Shown here: positions 1 to 8,537 of the stretch, piece after piece | Layout of the letters: each line of letters begins with the position of its first letter | How positions within the stretch are numbered: position 1 is the stretch's first letter | Assembly: GCF_000294775.2 (NCBI RefSeq) | Contig: NZ_CP015506.1 | Location: forward strand, 2,021,501-2,085,500 | Reading direction: 5' to 3' | From: Cytobacillus oceanisediminis 2691 | Lineage (GTDB): Bacteria > Bacillota > Bacilli > Bacillales > Cytobacillaceae | Length of the DNA: 64,000 nt | Program-made: the position numbers and the translations under genes | Notes under the pieces: model-generated | What the model was told of the DNA's origin: nothing | Databases searched by the model: none | What the model saw: only the letters and a program-made list of their open reading frames with translations

Positions 1-2
1 CA

Positions 3-1193
3 AGAAACTACATTTCTACCATGATCAACGGCCGCTTCATCAAGAATTATTCTTTGGCCAAAGCCATTCAGGAGGGGTATCATACTCTGCTGCCAATCGG
101 CCGCTACCCGATTGTGCTCCTGAACATTGAAATGGATCCGCTCCTTGTCGATGTGAACGTCCATCCGTCGAAAATGGAGGTACGCTTAAGCAAGGAACAT
201 GAATTGAATGAGCTTGTATCAGATGCTTTGAAGGCTGCATTTAAAAAAGAGGAACTGATCCCATCCGGATTTACACAGCCGAAGACCATGAAGCCTAAGT
301 CAGAACAGACGGCTCTTGAACTGGATCATTTGCCTGAGCATCGGGAGCATGTGCCTTCTTTTGTTCGTGAAGCGAGGGAGGATGCTATCCGGCAGTACCC
401 GAATGGGGCAGATCCGCAAAGCCCGCAAAGTCTACCAGGTGAACCGGCAGCAGCTGAATATCCTGATTTGCAGGATGCTCCTCTCATAGATTTAAGCCCC
501 TCAGCTGAAGAATTGCCTGAAGCTGATCAGCACATATTCCAGCCCGAAGAGCCGAGAGCTGCAGGACTGGAACAGTTTTTGGCAGAGACCGCCACAGTGG
601 ATGAGCCATCCCGGGTGCCGCCGCTCTATCCGATTGGGCAAATGCATGGGACATATATTTTTGCCCAAAATGACCGGGGCCTTTATATCATTGATCAGCA
701 CGCCGCCCAGGAGCGGATCAAGTACGAGTATTTCAGGGAGAAAGTCGGCCAGGTTGAAAGTGAATTGCAGGAAATGCTTATACCGCTGACATTTGAATAC
801 TCAACGGATGATTATATTAAAATTGATGAATACAAAGGCGAGCTTGAAAAAGTGGGGGTATTTCTGGAGCAGTTCGGACATAACAGCTTTATTGTCCGTT
901 CTCATCCGCAATGGCTGCCTAAAGGCGAGGAACAGGAAATTATTGAGGATATGATTGAACAGCTCTTAGCCATGAAGAGAGTCGATATTAAAAAGCTGCG
1001 TGAGGAAGCTGCCATTATGATGAGCTGTAAAGCTTCCATTAAAGCGAATCACCATCTCCGCAATGATGAAATCCAGGCGCTGCTTGATGAATTGCGGAGG
1101 TCTTCCGATCCGTTCACATGCCCGCATGGACGGCCGATCATCATACATTACTCCACTTATGAGATGGAGAAAATGTTTAAGAGGGTAATGTAG
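3..1193 (+). CDS. mutL: DNA mismatch repair protein MutL, 3' part (5' truncated by window edge)
   Basis: MutL couples mismatch recognition by MutS to strand incision. The frame is open from base 3, and the first residues ([16 protein letters not shown]) belong to the conserved end of the N-terminal ATPase region, so the gene begins upstream of the window. The VDVNVHPSK motif closes the ATPase domain. A variable acidic linker follows, then the C-terminal endonuclease/dimerisation domain with [12 protein letters not shown] (the metal-binding DQHAxxExxxxE motif of nicking MutL proteins), SCKASIK and CPHGRPI. These are typical of a Gram-positive MutL with nicking activity rather than the E. coli type. 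The gene ends in a strong terminator. Confidence 0.97.
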   Translation, partial: RNYISTMINGRFIKNYSLAKAIQEGYHTLLPIGRYPIVLLNIEMDPLLVDVNVHPSKMEVRLSKEHELNELVSDALKAAFKKEELIPSGFTQPKTMKPKSEQTALELDHLPEHREHVPSFVREAREDAIRQYPNGADPQSPQSLPGEPAAAEYPDLQDAPLIDLSPSAEELPEADQHIFQPEEPRAAGLEQFLAETATVDEPSRVPPLYPIGQMHGTYIFAQNDRGLYIIDQHAAQERIKYEYFREKVGQVESELQEMLIPLTFEYSTDDYIKIDEYKGELEKVGVFLEQFGHNSFIVRSHPQWLPKGEEQEIIEDMIEQLLAMKRVDIKKLREEAAIMMSCKASIKANHHLRNDEIQALLDELRRSSDPFTCPHGRPIIIHYSTYEMEKMFKRVM

Positions 1194-1202
1194 AAAAGAA
1201 CG

Positions 1203-1234
1203 ACGCTGAACCAGAGTGGTTCGGCGTTTTTTTA
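1203..1234 (+). terminator. Rho-independent terminator of mutL
   Basis: The inverted repeat acgctgaacca / ggttcggcgt has a short gagt loop and is followed by a run of T, 10 bases after the mutL stop. Confidence 0.9.
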
Positions 1235-1348
1235 TTCATAGACGACGATAATTCTATTATGTAAACTAAGTGGTGTTTGGTCCATAATTTTTTCTTTTTT
1301 CGCTCATAAAACTTTATTTCGCTCAAAAGGACAATATACAAAACAAAA

Positions 1349-1378
1349 AAGCATCCATTTCGCGGAATGGATGCTTTT
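1349..1378 (-). terminator. Terminator of mreBH (minus strand)
   Basis: Perfect stem aagcatccatt / aatggatgctt, flanked on both sides by A/T runs. It lies directly downstream of the mreBH stop on the minus strand. Confidence 0.85.
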
Positions 1379-1386
1379 CTTATAGC

Positions 1387-2394
1387 TTATCTCACTGCCG
1401 TATGCAGCTTATCAATAAATTGCAGGGCTTTTCCTGTTCCAACCGCTACAGATTCAAGCGGGCTTGGTGCAAGGTGTACAGGGACTACAATTTCCTGTGA
1501 AAGCCATTCCTGCATGCCGTTTAAAAGGGCACCGCCGCCGGAAAGGATCACACCGCGGTCTACGATGTCTCCGCTGAGTTCAGCCGGACTGTCTTCTAAT
1601 GTTGCGCGGATTGCTTCAAGAATGTGAAGCAATGATTCTTTGATTGCATCACGGATTTCATAGGAAGTTAGAGTAATCGTCTTAGGCAGGCCGGTAACAA
1701 GGTCGCGGCCGCGCACTTCCATTGTCAGTTCTTCATGGTCAACCAGCGCGTAGCCGATTTCCATTTTAATATGTTCGGCTGTTCTCTCTCCGATCAGAAC
1801 GTTGTATTCTTTACGTACATATTGAATAATATCATCGTCAAGTCTGTCGCCGCCAATCCGGATGGAATTGCAGGCTACCACTCCGCCGAAAGAGATGATG
1901 GCTACTTCTGTTGAGCCCCCGCCAATGTCAACAACCACGTTCGCGACAGGCTCATCGACAGGCATGCCTGAACCAATTGCTGCTGCCACAGGCTCTTCGA
2001 TCAGATGTACTTTCTTCGCCCCCGCATTGCGGACAGCATCATGGATGGCTCTTCTTTCAACACTTGTCGAACCAGATGGCGTACAAACAACGACATTCGG
2101 CTTTCTGATTGCAAATCCTACTTTTTTCGATGCTTTTCGCATAACCTGGCGAAGCATTTCAGTAGTGGTGTCATAATCGGCAATAACCCCGTCTTTGAGC
2201 GGACGGATGGCAACGATGCGGCCTGGTGTTTTCCCGATCATTTCCTTTGCTTCTTTACCAACAGCTAACACTTTTTTCGTTTCTGTATCAATTGCTACTA
2301 CAGAAGGTTCATTAAGGATGATGCCTTTTGTTTTGCTGTATACAAGTATATTAGCAGTTCCTAAGTCAATTCCAATTTCAGATGTATTTAACAT
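1387..2394 (-). CDS. mreBH: Rod-shape-determining actin homologue MreBH
   Basis: Bacterial actin that forms membrane-associated filaments guiding lateral wall synthesis and autolysin placement. The 335-residue product has the actin-fold signatures: phosphate-1 [12 protein letters not shown] near the N-terminus, [11 protein letters not shown] (phosphate 2) and the adenosine motif [11 protein letters not shown]. The N-terminus [13 protein letters not shown] and the [17 protein letters not shown] stretch resemble MreBH more than MreB or Mbl. The ATG at 2394 is chosen because GGGTGAAG lies 7 bases upstream; the in-frame ATG at 2415 has no ribosome site. The gene sits alone, opposite to mutL and miaA, with its own terminator. 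In B. subtilis mreBH is elsewhere, so this is a lineage-specific position. Confidence 0.93.
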   Translation of the reverse strand: MLNTSEIGIDLGTANILVYSKTKGIILNEPSVVAIDTETKKVLAVGKEAKEMIGKTPGRIVAIRPLKDGVIADYDTTTEMLRQVMRKASKKVGFAIRKPNVVVCTPSGSTSVERRAIHDAVRNAGAKKVHLIEEPVAAAIGSGMPVDEPVANVVVDIGGGSTEVAIISFGGVVACNSIRIGGDRLDDDIIQYVRKEYNVLIGERTAEHIKMEIGYALVDHEELTMEVRGRDLVTGLPKTITLTSYEIRDAIKESLLHILEAIRATLEDSPAELSGDIVDRGVILSGGGALLNGMQEWLSQEIVVPVHLAPSPLESVAVGTGKALQFIDKLHTAVR

Positions 2395-2417
2395 GAATTC
2401 TTCACCCAATTTCAAAT

Positions 2418-2436
2418 TTATATTGTAACAATATAA
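2418..2436. promoter_or_regulatory. 19-bp palindrome in the mreBH 5' region
   Basis: ttatattgt-a-acaatataa is a perfect 9-1-9 palindrome, 24 bases upstream of the mreBH start. It looks like an operator for a dimeric regulator. The regulator is unknown. Confidence 0.4.
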
Positions 2437-2669
2437 CCTTCTAATAAATTAACATGATTTTGGGGGTTACCCTTTGTTTGTTATGGAATCGTTAATAAAA
2501 TGTAATTTTATAAGAAAATTTTAGGAAACTTGTCGAATAGGAAAGGTGAAACTTGTTCATAATGCATAAATGTTCTGTTTTTATAAAAAGAATGGTAAGA
2601 TGATACCTGAAAAATTTTCCTGCTATATGGTAGGATAATAATTAGAATGGCAGTAAAGGCAGTGAACAG

Positions 2670-3632
2670 ATGAGTGAAAAAGAAAAGCTTGCAGTGCTGA
2701 TTGGCCCTACAGCTGTAGGAAAAACAAAATTAAGCATTCTTCTGGCGAAAAGTTTTAATGCTGAGATCATCAGCGGAGATTCTATGCAAATATATAAAAG
2801 CATGGATATCGGCACGGCGAAAATTAAAGAAGAAGAAATGGAAGGAATTCCGCATCATCTAATTGACATCAAAAATCCTGAAGATCCCTTTTCGGCAGCT
2901 GAATTTCAGGAACTGGTCCGCAGCAAAATCACAGAGATCACTTCAAGAGGCAAACTTCCAATGATCGTTGGAGGCACTGGATTGTATATTCAATCCGTTA
3001 TTTATGATTACCAATTTTCTGATGCCTCTTCAGATGAAGAATTCAGAAAAACTTTGGAGGAACGCGCCGAAAGGGAAGGGAACGATGCCCTTTTCAAGGA
3101 GCTTTTGGCCATAGACCCTGAAAGTGCGGAAAAAATTCACCCCAATAACATTCGAAGAGTGGTCAGGGCATTGGAAATTTACCATTGCACAGGGAAAACG
3201 ATGTCTCAGTATCAGGAGAATCAGGATCCAGCACTTCTTTATGATACGGCGCTGATTGGGTTGACCATGGACCGGGATACCTTATATGAACGCATCAATC
3301 TCCGGGTTGAGATCATGATGAAGGAAGGCTTGCTTGAAGAGGTGAGAGCCCTGTATGATCTGGGATTAAAGGATTGCCAGTCCATACAGGCCATCGGATA
3401 TAAAGAACTGTATGAATACTTTAATGGACGTGTATCACTGGAGGATGCCGTTGGAAATCTGAAGCAAAATTCAAGAAGATATGCAAAAAGGCAGCTAACA
3501 TGGTTTCGAAACAAGATGAATGTGGAATGGTTTGATATGTCCGGTACAGCCGACCCTCATGAGTTTGAAAAAAAATTCGCTGAAATTTCTGCTCATATTG
3601 AAGGAAAGCTGAAAATAAAATCGAATACATAA
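2670..3632 (+). CDS. miaA: tRNA dimethylallyltransferase MiaA
   Basis: Transfers a dimethylallyl group from DMAPP to N6 of A37 in tRNAs reading UNN codons. The 320-residue protein is full length for the family. It has the P-loop GPTAVGKTK at residues 12-20, GDSMQIYKSMDIGTAK, the GGTGLY motif and the C-terminal QNSRRYAKRQLTWFR tRNA-binding stretch. The start ATG follows a weak ribosome site (aaaggcag). miaA and hfq are adjacent and probably co-transcribed, as in most bacilli. Confidence 0.97.
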   Translation: MSEKEKLAVLIGPTAVGKTKLSILLAKSFNAEIISGDSMQIYKSMDIGTAKIKEEEMEGIPHHLIDIKNPEDPFSAAEFQELVRSKITEITSRGKLPMIVGGTGLYIQSVIYDYQFSDASSDEEFRKTLEERAEREGNDALFKELLAIDPESAEKIHPNNIRRVVRALEIYHCTGKTMSQYQENQDPALLYDTALIGLTMDRDTLYERINLRVEIMMKEGLLEEVRALYDLGLKDCQSIQAIGYKELYEYFNGRVSLEDAVGNLKQNSRRYAKRQLTWFRNKMNVEWFDMSGTADPHEFEKKFAEISAHIEGKLKIKSNT

Positions 3633-3659
3633 TGATAGAGATAAAAGAGGAGGATTATA

Positions 3660-3893
3660 ATGAAATCAGCAATCAATATTCAGGATCAGGTTCTTAATCA
3701 GCTACGCAAGGATAATATTAATTGTACTGTATTTTTGTTAAATGGATTCCAAATTAGAGGCCAAATCAAAGGCTTTGATAATTTCACGGTATTATTCGAG
3801 TCAGAAGGCAAGCAGCAGCTCGTTTATAAGCATGCCATTTCTACCTTCGTTCCACAGCGCAATGTTCAGCTGGATATGGAAAACCAGCAATAA
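3660..3893 (+). CDS. hfq: RNA chaperone Hfq
   Basis: Hexameric Sm-like RNA-binding protein. The 77 residues contain the Sm1 motif ([20 protein letters not shown]) and the Sm2 signature [16 protein letters not shown] lies 8 bases before the ATG. The C-terminal tail is short, as is usual in Gram-positives. The gene is 27 bases behind miaA and ends at a strong terminator. Confidence 0.97.
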   Translation: MKSAINIQDQVLNQLRKDNINCTVFLLNGFQIRGQIKGFDNFTVLFESEGKQQLVYKHAISTFVPQRNVQLDMENQQ

Positions 3894-3919
3894 TATAAAA
3901 GTTGCACATGCACAAGAAA

Positions 3920-3950
3920 AGCCCGCTTTGATTGAAGCGGGCTATTTTCT
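3920..3950 (+). terminator. Terminator of miaA-hfq
   Basis: Stem agcccgctt / aagcgggct with a 6-base loop, followed by attttctt. Confidence 0.88.
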
Positions 3951-4032
3951 TATGCAAAGACAGCACAAATATTTTTAATGAAATGGAGGTTGGCTGAATA
4001 CATATAGATATGAGAATTTATTGTAGATATGA

Positions 4033-4251
4033 GGGAGCCTGACTGCAGGGCTTGTTTCCCATGAACAGGCAGTATGCTCCCAGGTATCAGCAGCATCTAA
4101 AGCGGAGGAAAGCCCGAAGAGGTGAAAATTTCACCTTATTTCTCGGGAAACCGCATGAACCGACACTCCTGCATCAGTGATTGCAGAAATGCGCGGGAAT
4201 ATGTCGGATTTTAGCCTAATAACCGTAAACTCGCGGATGCATATAGGCTTT
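4033..4251 (+). ncRNA. Unrecognised structured intergenic RNA candidate upstream of spoVK
   Basis: This roughly 360-base gap between hfq and spoVK holds no ORF but four consecutive foldable units. They are 4033-4081 (gggagc...gctccc), 4102-4154 (gcgg, then cccga enclosing aggtgaa/ttcacct, tcggg, ccgc), 4160-4207 (ccgaca...tgtcgg) and 4213-4251 (agccta...taggct followed by TTTT, like a terminator). Closing stems are flanked by unpaired A/G-rich joints, as in natural structured RNAs. I do not recognise it as 6S, RNase P, SRP, tmRNA, T-box or a common riboswitch. It could be a stand-alone sRNA or a leader of spoVK. Confidence 0.4.
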
Positions 4252-4307
4252 TGTCACAACGATTACTTCTATGCGTATACTGTGCTAAGAATGTGAGGTG
4301 ATAGCTT

Positions 4308-5258
4308 TTGGACCAGCCGATTCGCCTGAAGAATAACGGACAGATCAGCATCGTGCTCAATTCACAAAAGAGAAAAACATACACAAAAGAGCTTCCCGAA
4401 TCCCAAGCGGCTCCAAAAGCCATTCCGCCTGAGCATACAGCTCTGAAAGAAATTGAAGAAGAACTTGGCGCTCTTGTGGGAATGGAAGAGATGAAGAAAA
4501 TGATCAAGGAGATCTATGCGTGGATTTATGTGAATAAAAAGCGGGAGGAAGCCGGTCTCAAAGCTGGAAAGCAGGCATTGCATATGATGTTCAAAGGCAA
4601 TCCCGGCACCGGTAAAACAACGGTTGCCCGATTAATAGGCAAGCTTTTTCAAAAAATGAATGTACTGTCAAAAGGCCATCTGATTGAAGCTGAGCGGGCT
4701 GATCTTGTTGGTGAATATATTGGTCATACTGCCCAGAAGACAAGGGATCTGGTGAAAAAAGCGATAGGCGGGATCCTGTTCATCGATGAAGCATACTCTT
4801 TAGGAAGAGGCGGAGAAAAAGACTTTGGCAAGGAAGCCATTGACACTCTCGTAAAGCATATGGAAGACCGCCAGCATGAATTTATTCTGATACTGGCGGG
4901 CTACTCAAGAGAAATGAATCACTTCCTGACGCTGAATCCTGGTCTTCATTCCCGGTTCCCCCTGGTTGTTGACTTCCCTGATTACTCGATTGAGCAGCTG
5001 ATGGAAATCGGCGAGCGGATGCTGAAGGAACGGGAATATACATTAAGCCACGAATCTGAAAAGAAGCTGAGAGAGCACTTACATTTTGTGAAAAATAATC
5101 TCAGCCCAAACAGTTTTTCGAATGGGCGCTATATCCGGAATATCATTGAAAAATCTATACGGGCACAGGCCATGCGCCTATTAATGCAAAACAGCTATGA
5201 CAAACATGATCTGATGACCATCAGAAGCAATGATTTGTTGTTTGAAGAAGCCGATTAA
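4308..5258 (+). CDS. spoVK: Stage V sporulation protein K (AAA ATPase)
   Basis: Mother-cell AAA+ ATPase of the CbxX/CfqX family needed for late spore maturation. The 316-residue product has the Walker A motif GNPGTGKTT, Walker B GILFIDEAYSL, sensor region ILAGYSREM and the arginine-finger region NPGLHSRFP. The start is TTG, set by GAGGTG 7 bases upstream; there is no competing ATG with a ribosome site. Length matches B. subtilis SpoVK. It stands alone behind a structured intergenic block and ends at a hairpin overlapping the next gene's leader. Confidence 0.93.
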   Translation: MDQPIRLKNNGQISIVLNSQKRKTYTKELPESQAAPKAIPPEHTALKEIEEELGALVGMEEMKKMIKEIYAWIYVNKKREEAGLKAGKQALHMMFKGNPGTGKTTVARLIGKLFQKMNVLSKGHLIEAERADLVGEYIGHTAQKTRDLVKKAIGGILFIDEAYSLGRGGEKDFGKEAIDTLVKHMEDRQHEFILILAGYSREMNHFLTLNPGLHSRFPLVVDFPDYSIEQLMEIGERMLKEREYTLSHESEKKLREHLHFVKNNLSPNSFSNGRYIRNIIEKSIRAQAMRLLMQNSYDKHDLMTIRSNDLLFEEAD

Positions 5259-5279
5259 GGGGATATTGATATTGTAATA

Positions 5280-5317
5280 AAAAAGACAGTGTCAAAGAAC
5301 ATTGGCATTGTCTTTTT
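5280..5317 (+). terminator. Terminator of spoVK
   Basis: aaaaagacagtgtcaa pairs with ttggcattgtcttttt (two G-T pairs), loop agaaca, ending in a T run just ahead of the glutaredoxin ribosome site. Confidence 0.75.
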
Positions 5318-5336
5318 ACTGAAGGAGGAATATAAA

Positions 5337-5570
5337 ATGAATAATATTACGGTTTATACGACCAATACATGTCCTTACTGTACGATGGTGAAGAATTTTC
5401 TGGATGAGAAAGGGCTGGAGTATAAAGAGGTTAATGTGCAGAATGACCAGCGAGAGGCACAAAAACTGGTTGCAACCACTGGACAAATGGGAGTGCCGCA
5501 GATCAATGTGAATGGCAATTGGGTCATTGGCTTTGATCCAAATACGATTATGGCAAATGTGAAGCAATAA
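5337..5570 (+). CDS. Glutaredoxin family protein
   Basis: Small thiol-disulfide oxidoreductase (77 residues) with the CPYC active site at residues 10-13 and the cis-proline segment TGQMGVPQINVNG. The fold is NrdH/GrxC-like. The ATG at 5337 is chosen because GAAGGAGG lies 7 bases upstream; the longer frame from 5289 has no ribosome site and runs through the spoVK terminator. The gene is monocistronic between two terminators. Its partner (low-molecular-weight thiol or reductase) cannot be told from sequence. Confidence 0.9.
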   Translation: MNNITVYTTNTCPYCTMVKNFLDEKGLEYKEVNVQNDQREAQKLVATTGQMGVPQINVNGNWVIGFDPNTIMANVKQ

Positions 5571-5579
5571 TATAGAGGG

Positions 5580-5613
5580 GACCTGCTCGTGGATTGAGCA
5601 GGTCTTTTTTTTT
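5580..5613 (+). terminator. Terminator of the glutaredoxin gene
   Basis: Perfect stem gacctgctc / gagcaggtc, followed by ten T. Confidence 0.9.
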
Positions 5614-5628
5614 GAATTGTGAACTCTG

Positions 5629-5745
5629 CAAATAAAATTGCATACTAGCAAAAAAAGCAGCTGTATTCGCAAATAAATAGGAAATTTTGCAATGAAAGTA
5701 CATGAACTTGCAAACAAACAGCTTAAACCGGCAAATAAATATCTA
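5629..5745. repeat. Six-copy degenerate tandem repeat with ~20-bp period
   Basis: GCAAATAAA-like cores start at 5629, 5648, 5669, 5689, 5710 and 5731, giving spacings of 19, 21, 20, 21 and 21. The sequence between cores is variable. The array fills most of the gap between the glutaredoxin terminator and the slcC promoter. Function unknown. Confidence 0.55.
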
Positions 5746-5815
5746 TGTATAAGTTTAAAAATATATCAGGATAATCTGATGTTTTTGATTTTAAAGAAAG
5801 AATTTTCTAAAAACA

Positions 5816-5844
5816 TTGACCGAACTTCCCGGGGGTGTTTTAAT
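5816..5844 (+). promoter_or_regulatory. Predicted SigA promoter of slcC
   Basis: TTGACC (5816-5821), 17-base spacer, TTTAAT (5839-5844). The regulon operator begins 9 bases downstream, so bound regulator would cover the transcription start. Confidence 0.55.
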
Positions 5845-5852
5845 AATTATAG

Positions 5853-5871
5853 TGGTTGGGTCACCTAACCA
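5853..5871. promoter_or_regulatory. Sulfolactate regulon operator 1
   Basis: TGGTTGGGTCACCTAACCA, a 9-1-9 palindrome with one mismatch, between the slcC promoter and its ribosome site. It matches the four other copies in this locus and is the likely site of the FadR-type regulator encoded at 9692-10387. Confidence 0.75.
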
Positions 5872-5896
5872 TTTATTTTGGAAGGAGCTTGAGAAA

Positions 5897-6847
5897 ATGA
5901 AAATCCTAATTACTGAATTAATCTGGAAAGAAGGAATTGAAGAGTTAATAAACAATGGCTTCCAAGTGGATTATGACGAGAATCTATGGAGTAACCGTGA
6001 AGAATTATTAAGAAAAATCAGCAATTACGATGGTTTAATTGTAAGAAATCAAACAATTGCAGATCAGGAATTAATGGCAGCTGGTCCTCAATTAAAGGTT
6101 ATAGGCAGGCTTGGAGTTGGACTTGATAATATAGACACAGCATCAGCAAAGAAAATGGGAATCCCAGTGGTTTATGCTAAAAATGCCAATGCTACTTCGG
6201 TGGCCGAGTATGTGATGATGGCCATGTTAAGTGTTTCCCGGCCTCTTCATCTTGCTGATTATGATGTCAGGAACGGCAATTGGGATAGAAAAACATACAC
6301 CGGCATGGAACTTGCGGGTAAAACGCTGGGCCTTATAGGATTAGGGGAAATCTCTCATCGCGTTGCTAAAAGAGCAATATCGTTTGGAATGAAAGTGGCT
6401 GGTTATGATCCCTTTATTGCGGATTATGATCACATTGTTTCTGAAACAGGGGTTCAAATAATAGAATCATTAGCAGATCTGCTTGCTGAATCTGATTTTA
6501 TTTCCTTGCATGTTCCGCTTACACCTTCAACCAAGTATTTAATCTCCGAGTCAGAACTTCATTCAATGAAGGTTTCTTCCTATATTATTAATACCTCCCG
6601 AGGCGGTATTATAAATGAACGTGATCTTGCAGCTGCTTTAACCAATGGTGCGATTGCAGGAGCGTTTCTGGATGTGCTTGAGACAGAACCAATCCTTCCG
6701 TCGAACAAACTATTGACATGCTCGAATGCTGTTATTACTCCGCACATTGCTGGTTTAACTGAAGAATCACAAATTAGAACTTCCTTATTGGTGGCAAAGG
6801 AAGTAGCAAAGGTTATGAAAAATCAGCCGTCATTATGTGTAATTTAA
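5897..6847 (+). CDS. slcC: D-2-hydroxyacid dehydrogenase, probable (S)-3-sulfolactate dehydrogenase
   Basis: NAD-dependent dehydrogenase of the SerA/D-isomer 2-hydroxyacid family (316 residues), expected to oxidise (S)-sulfolactate to 3-sulfopyruvate. Seen: RLGVGLDNID, Rossmann motif GKTLGLIGLGEISHRVAKRA, catalytic Arg in NTSRGGIINE, Glu in ETEP and His in PHIAGLT. It lacks the C-terminal ACT domain of many SerA proteins. The ATG at 5897 follows GGAAGGAG; a longer frame from 5816 crosses the operator and is rejected. The sulfolactate role is inferred from suyAB and a comC-like gene directly downstream and a shared operator. A general SerA-like function is the alternative. Confidence 0.8.
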   Translation: MKILITELIWKEGIEELINNGFQVDYDENLWSNREELLRKISNYDGLIVRNQTIADQELMAAGPQLKVIGRLGVGLDNIDTASAKKMGIPVVYAKNANATSVAEYVMMAMLSVSRPLHLADYDVRNGNWDRKTYTGMELAGKTLGLIGLGEISHRVAKRAISFGMKVAGYDPFIADYDHIVSETGVQIIESLADLLAESDFISLHVPLTPSTKYLISESELHSMKVSSYIINTSRGGIINERDLAAALTNGAIAGAFLDVLETEPILPSNKLLTCSNAVITPHIAGLTEESQIRTSLLVAKEVAKVMKNQPSLCVI

Positions 6848-6918
6848 AAAAGTTTCCGAAAATTTAAATAAATAATTGACTTTGACATTTGGGAGTGGTT
6901 TAATTAACCTATAAATAG

Positions 6919-6937
6919 TGGTTGGGTCACCCAACCA
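6919..6937. promoter_or_regulatory. Sulfolactate regulon operator 2 (best copy)
   Basis: TGGTTGGGTCACCCAACCA, a perfect 9-1-9 palindrome, lies 22 bases before suyA. A TTGACA at 6882-6887 and TATAAA at 6910-6915 are nearby but their spacing is long, so the promoter itself is not certain. Confidence 0.8.
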
Positions 6938-6958
6938 AATACAAAAGGAGGCAATTGA

Positions 6959-7303
6959 ATGAGTAATAACAGTCAATCTACAACTCTGGCAGACACGCAT
7001 TCTCCTGAGTCTAAAGAGGTTAGCACACATAAGTTTTTAATTCATCATAAGGGAGATCATGTAGGGGTAGCGACTAGTCCAATAAAAGAAGGAGAACAGG
7101 TTATCGGAATCTTTATGGATGATAATTCTGAGGTGTCTGTAAAGTCTCGCGGGGATATTCCTTTAGGGCATAAAATTTCATTAGTAGACTTAAAGAGTAA
7201 TCAGCCAGTCTTAAAATACGGAATTCAAATTGGCTTAACTACAACAGAATGGGCTGTAGGAGATTATGTCCATACTCATAATATTAAAACGGCGAGGTGG
7301 TAG
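6959..7303 (+). CDS. suyA: (R)-3-sulfolactate sulfo-lyase small subunit SuyA
   Basis: Small subunit of the lyase that splits (R)-sulfolactate into pyruvate and bisulfite. The 114 residues form a SAF domain like the N-terminal part of altronate dehydratase (UxaA). Seen: [19 protein letters not shown] at residues 24-42, [13 protein letters not shown], and the SuyA-type end [13 protein letters not shown]. The first ~20 residues are a polar extension not needed for the fold. AAAGGAGG precedes the ATG. suyB starts 2 bases after the stop, so the two subunits are translationally coupled. Confidence 0.92.
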   Translation: MSNNSQSTTLADTHSPESKEVSTHKFLIHHKGDHVGVATSPIKEGEQVIGIFMDDNSEVSVKSRGDIPLGHKISLVDLKSNQPVLKYGIQIGLTTTEWAVGDYVHTHNIKTARW

Positions 7304-7305
7304 AA

Positions 7306-8463
7306 ATGAATAATACACTAATGGGTTACCGCAGAGAAAATGGAAAAGTTGGAATACGCAATCATGTCATCATTTTGCCTGTTGATGATATCTCAAATGC
7401 TGCCTGTGAGGCTGTTGCAAGACAAGTTCAAGGAACGATGGCACTTCCACACGCATATGGAAGACTCCAGTATGGACCGGACCTTGATCTTCATTTCAGA
7501 ACAATGATAGGAACCGGCTCAAATCCAAATGTGGCAGCGGTTATTGTCATCGGCATTGAAGAAAACTGGTCCAAGAAGATCGCGGAAGGTATTGCAGAAA
7601 CTGGCAAACCTGTATCCTATTTTTCTATCGAGGGAAATGGCGACTTTGAAACCATCCGTCAAGCATCATGGAAAGCAAAAGAGTATGTTCAATGGGCATC
7701 TGAACTGCAGAGAGAACCGATTGAACTAAAAGATTTAACGATCAGCATTAAGTGCGGGGAATCGGATACGACTACAGGACTGGGATCATGCCCAACAGTA
7801 TCTCAGGCAGTTGACCGCCTGGTTGATGCCGGTGCGACGGTATTCTTTGGGGAAACATCTGAATTGACTGGTGGGGAGCATCTAATCGCACAAAGAATGG
7901 CAACTCCTGAACTTCATGAAAAGTTTATGGCTATTTATGAAGATTATGTTGGCGAAATCGAATCCAAAGGAGTAGATTTGCTAGGTTCACAGCCAACACA
8001 GGGAAATATTGCAGGAGGCCTATCAACTATAGAAGAAAAGGCTCTTGGTAATATCGCCAAAACAGGTACAAAGGAAGTAATTGGGGTCCTTGATCCGGCA
8101 GAAAATCCAGATAATGGAAGTGGATTGTATTTTATGGATACTTCTTCTGCAGCCGCAGAATGCATTACGTTAATGGCAGCTGGCGGAGCAGTACTCCATC
8201 TTTTCCCAACAGGGCAGGGGAACATTATCGGAAATCCAATTGAGCCTGTTGTGAAAATTACCGCAAATCCCATAACTGCAGGAACAATGAGCGAGCATAT
8301 TGATGTAGATGTACAGGGATTATTGTCCCGTCAGATTTCCCTGGAAGAAGCAGGCGACAAATTAATGGAAGTTATTTGCCGCACGGTAAATGGCCGCTTG
8401 ACCAGTGCTGAAGCTTTGGGACATCGTGAATTTGTCATGACAAAACTATACCGAAGCGCCTGA
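7306..8463 (+). CDS. suyB: (R)-3-sulfolactate sulfo-lyase large subunit SuyB
   Basis: Large, catalytic subunit of sulfolactate sulfo-lyase, in the UxaA/altronate dehydratase large-subunit family (385 residues, usual size). Seen: [20 protein letters not shown], typical of the family start, then [17 protein letters not shown], the [12 protein letters not shown] segment and a C-terminal [18 protein letters not shown]. The ATG at 7306 is preferred to the GTG at 7297 because GAGGTGG lies upstream at the proper distance. A family-level altronate dehydratase role is less likely: there is no uronate gene nearby, and the neighbours are sulfonate genes. Confidence 0.92.
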   Translation: MNNTLMGYRRENGKVGIRNHVIILPVDDISNAACEAVARQVQGTMALPHAYGRLQYGPDLDLHFRTMIGTGSNPNVAAVIVIGIEENWSKKIAEGIAETGKPVSYFSIEGNGDFETIRQASWKAKEYVQWASELQREPIELKDLTISIKCGESDTTTGLGSCPTVSQAVDRLVDAGATVFFGETSELTGGEHLIAQRMATPELHEKFMAIYEDYVGEIESKGVDLLGSQPTQGNIAGGLSTIEEKALGNIAKTGTKEVIGVLDPAENPDNGSGLYFMDTSSAAAECITLMAAGGAVLHLFPTGQGNIIGNPIEPVVKITANPITAGTMSEHIDVDVQGLLSRQISLEEAGDKLMEVICRTVNGRLTSAEALGHREFVMTKLYRSA

Positions 8464-8469
8464 TTCAAT

Positions 8470-8508
8470 TTCTCCCTGCACATTTTTGAGCAGGGAGAAT
8501 CCTTTTTT
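8470..8508 (+). terminator. Hairpin between suyB and comC
   Basis: Stem ttctccctgc / gcagggagaa followed by tcctttttt, 6 bases after the suyB stop. It may lower expression of the following comC gene rather than end transcription fully. Confidence 0.7.
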
Positions 8509-8537
8509 AAAGAGAGTACAAAAAAAGGAGTTTAGAC

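Noticed and set aside
2462..2469. ACCCCC on the minus strand upstream of mreBH, like a SigI -35 element
   Set aside because: In B. subtilis mreBH is SigI-dependent, but no matching CGWA -10 is found at the right distance, so a SigI promoter is not claimed.
5316..5717. 133-codon minus-strand ORF over the glutaredoxin gene
   Set aside because: Antisense to a conserved gene, crosses two terminators and the repeat array; His/Leu-rich composition typical of a shadow frame.
7944..8273. 109-codon minus-strand ORF in suyB
   Set aside because: Shadow frame of a strongly conserved gene; no ribosome site.
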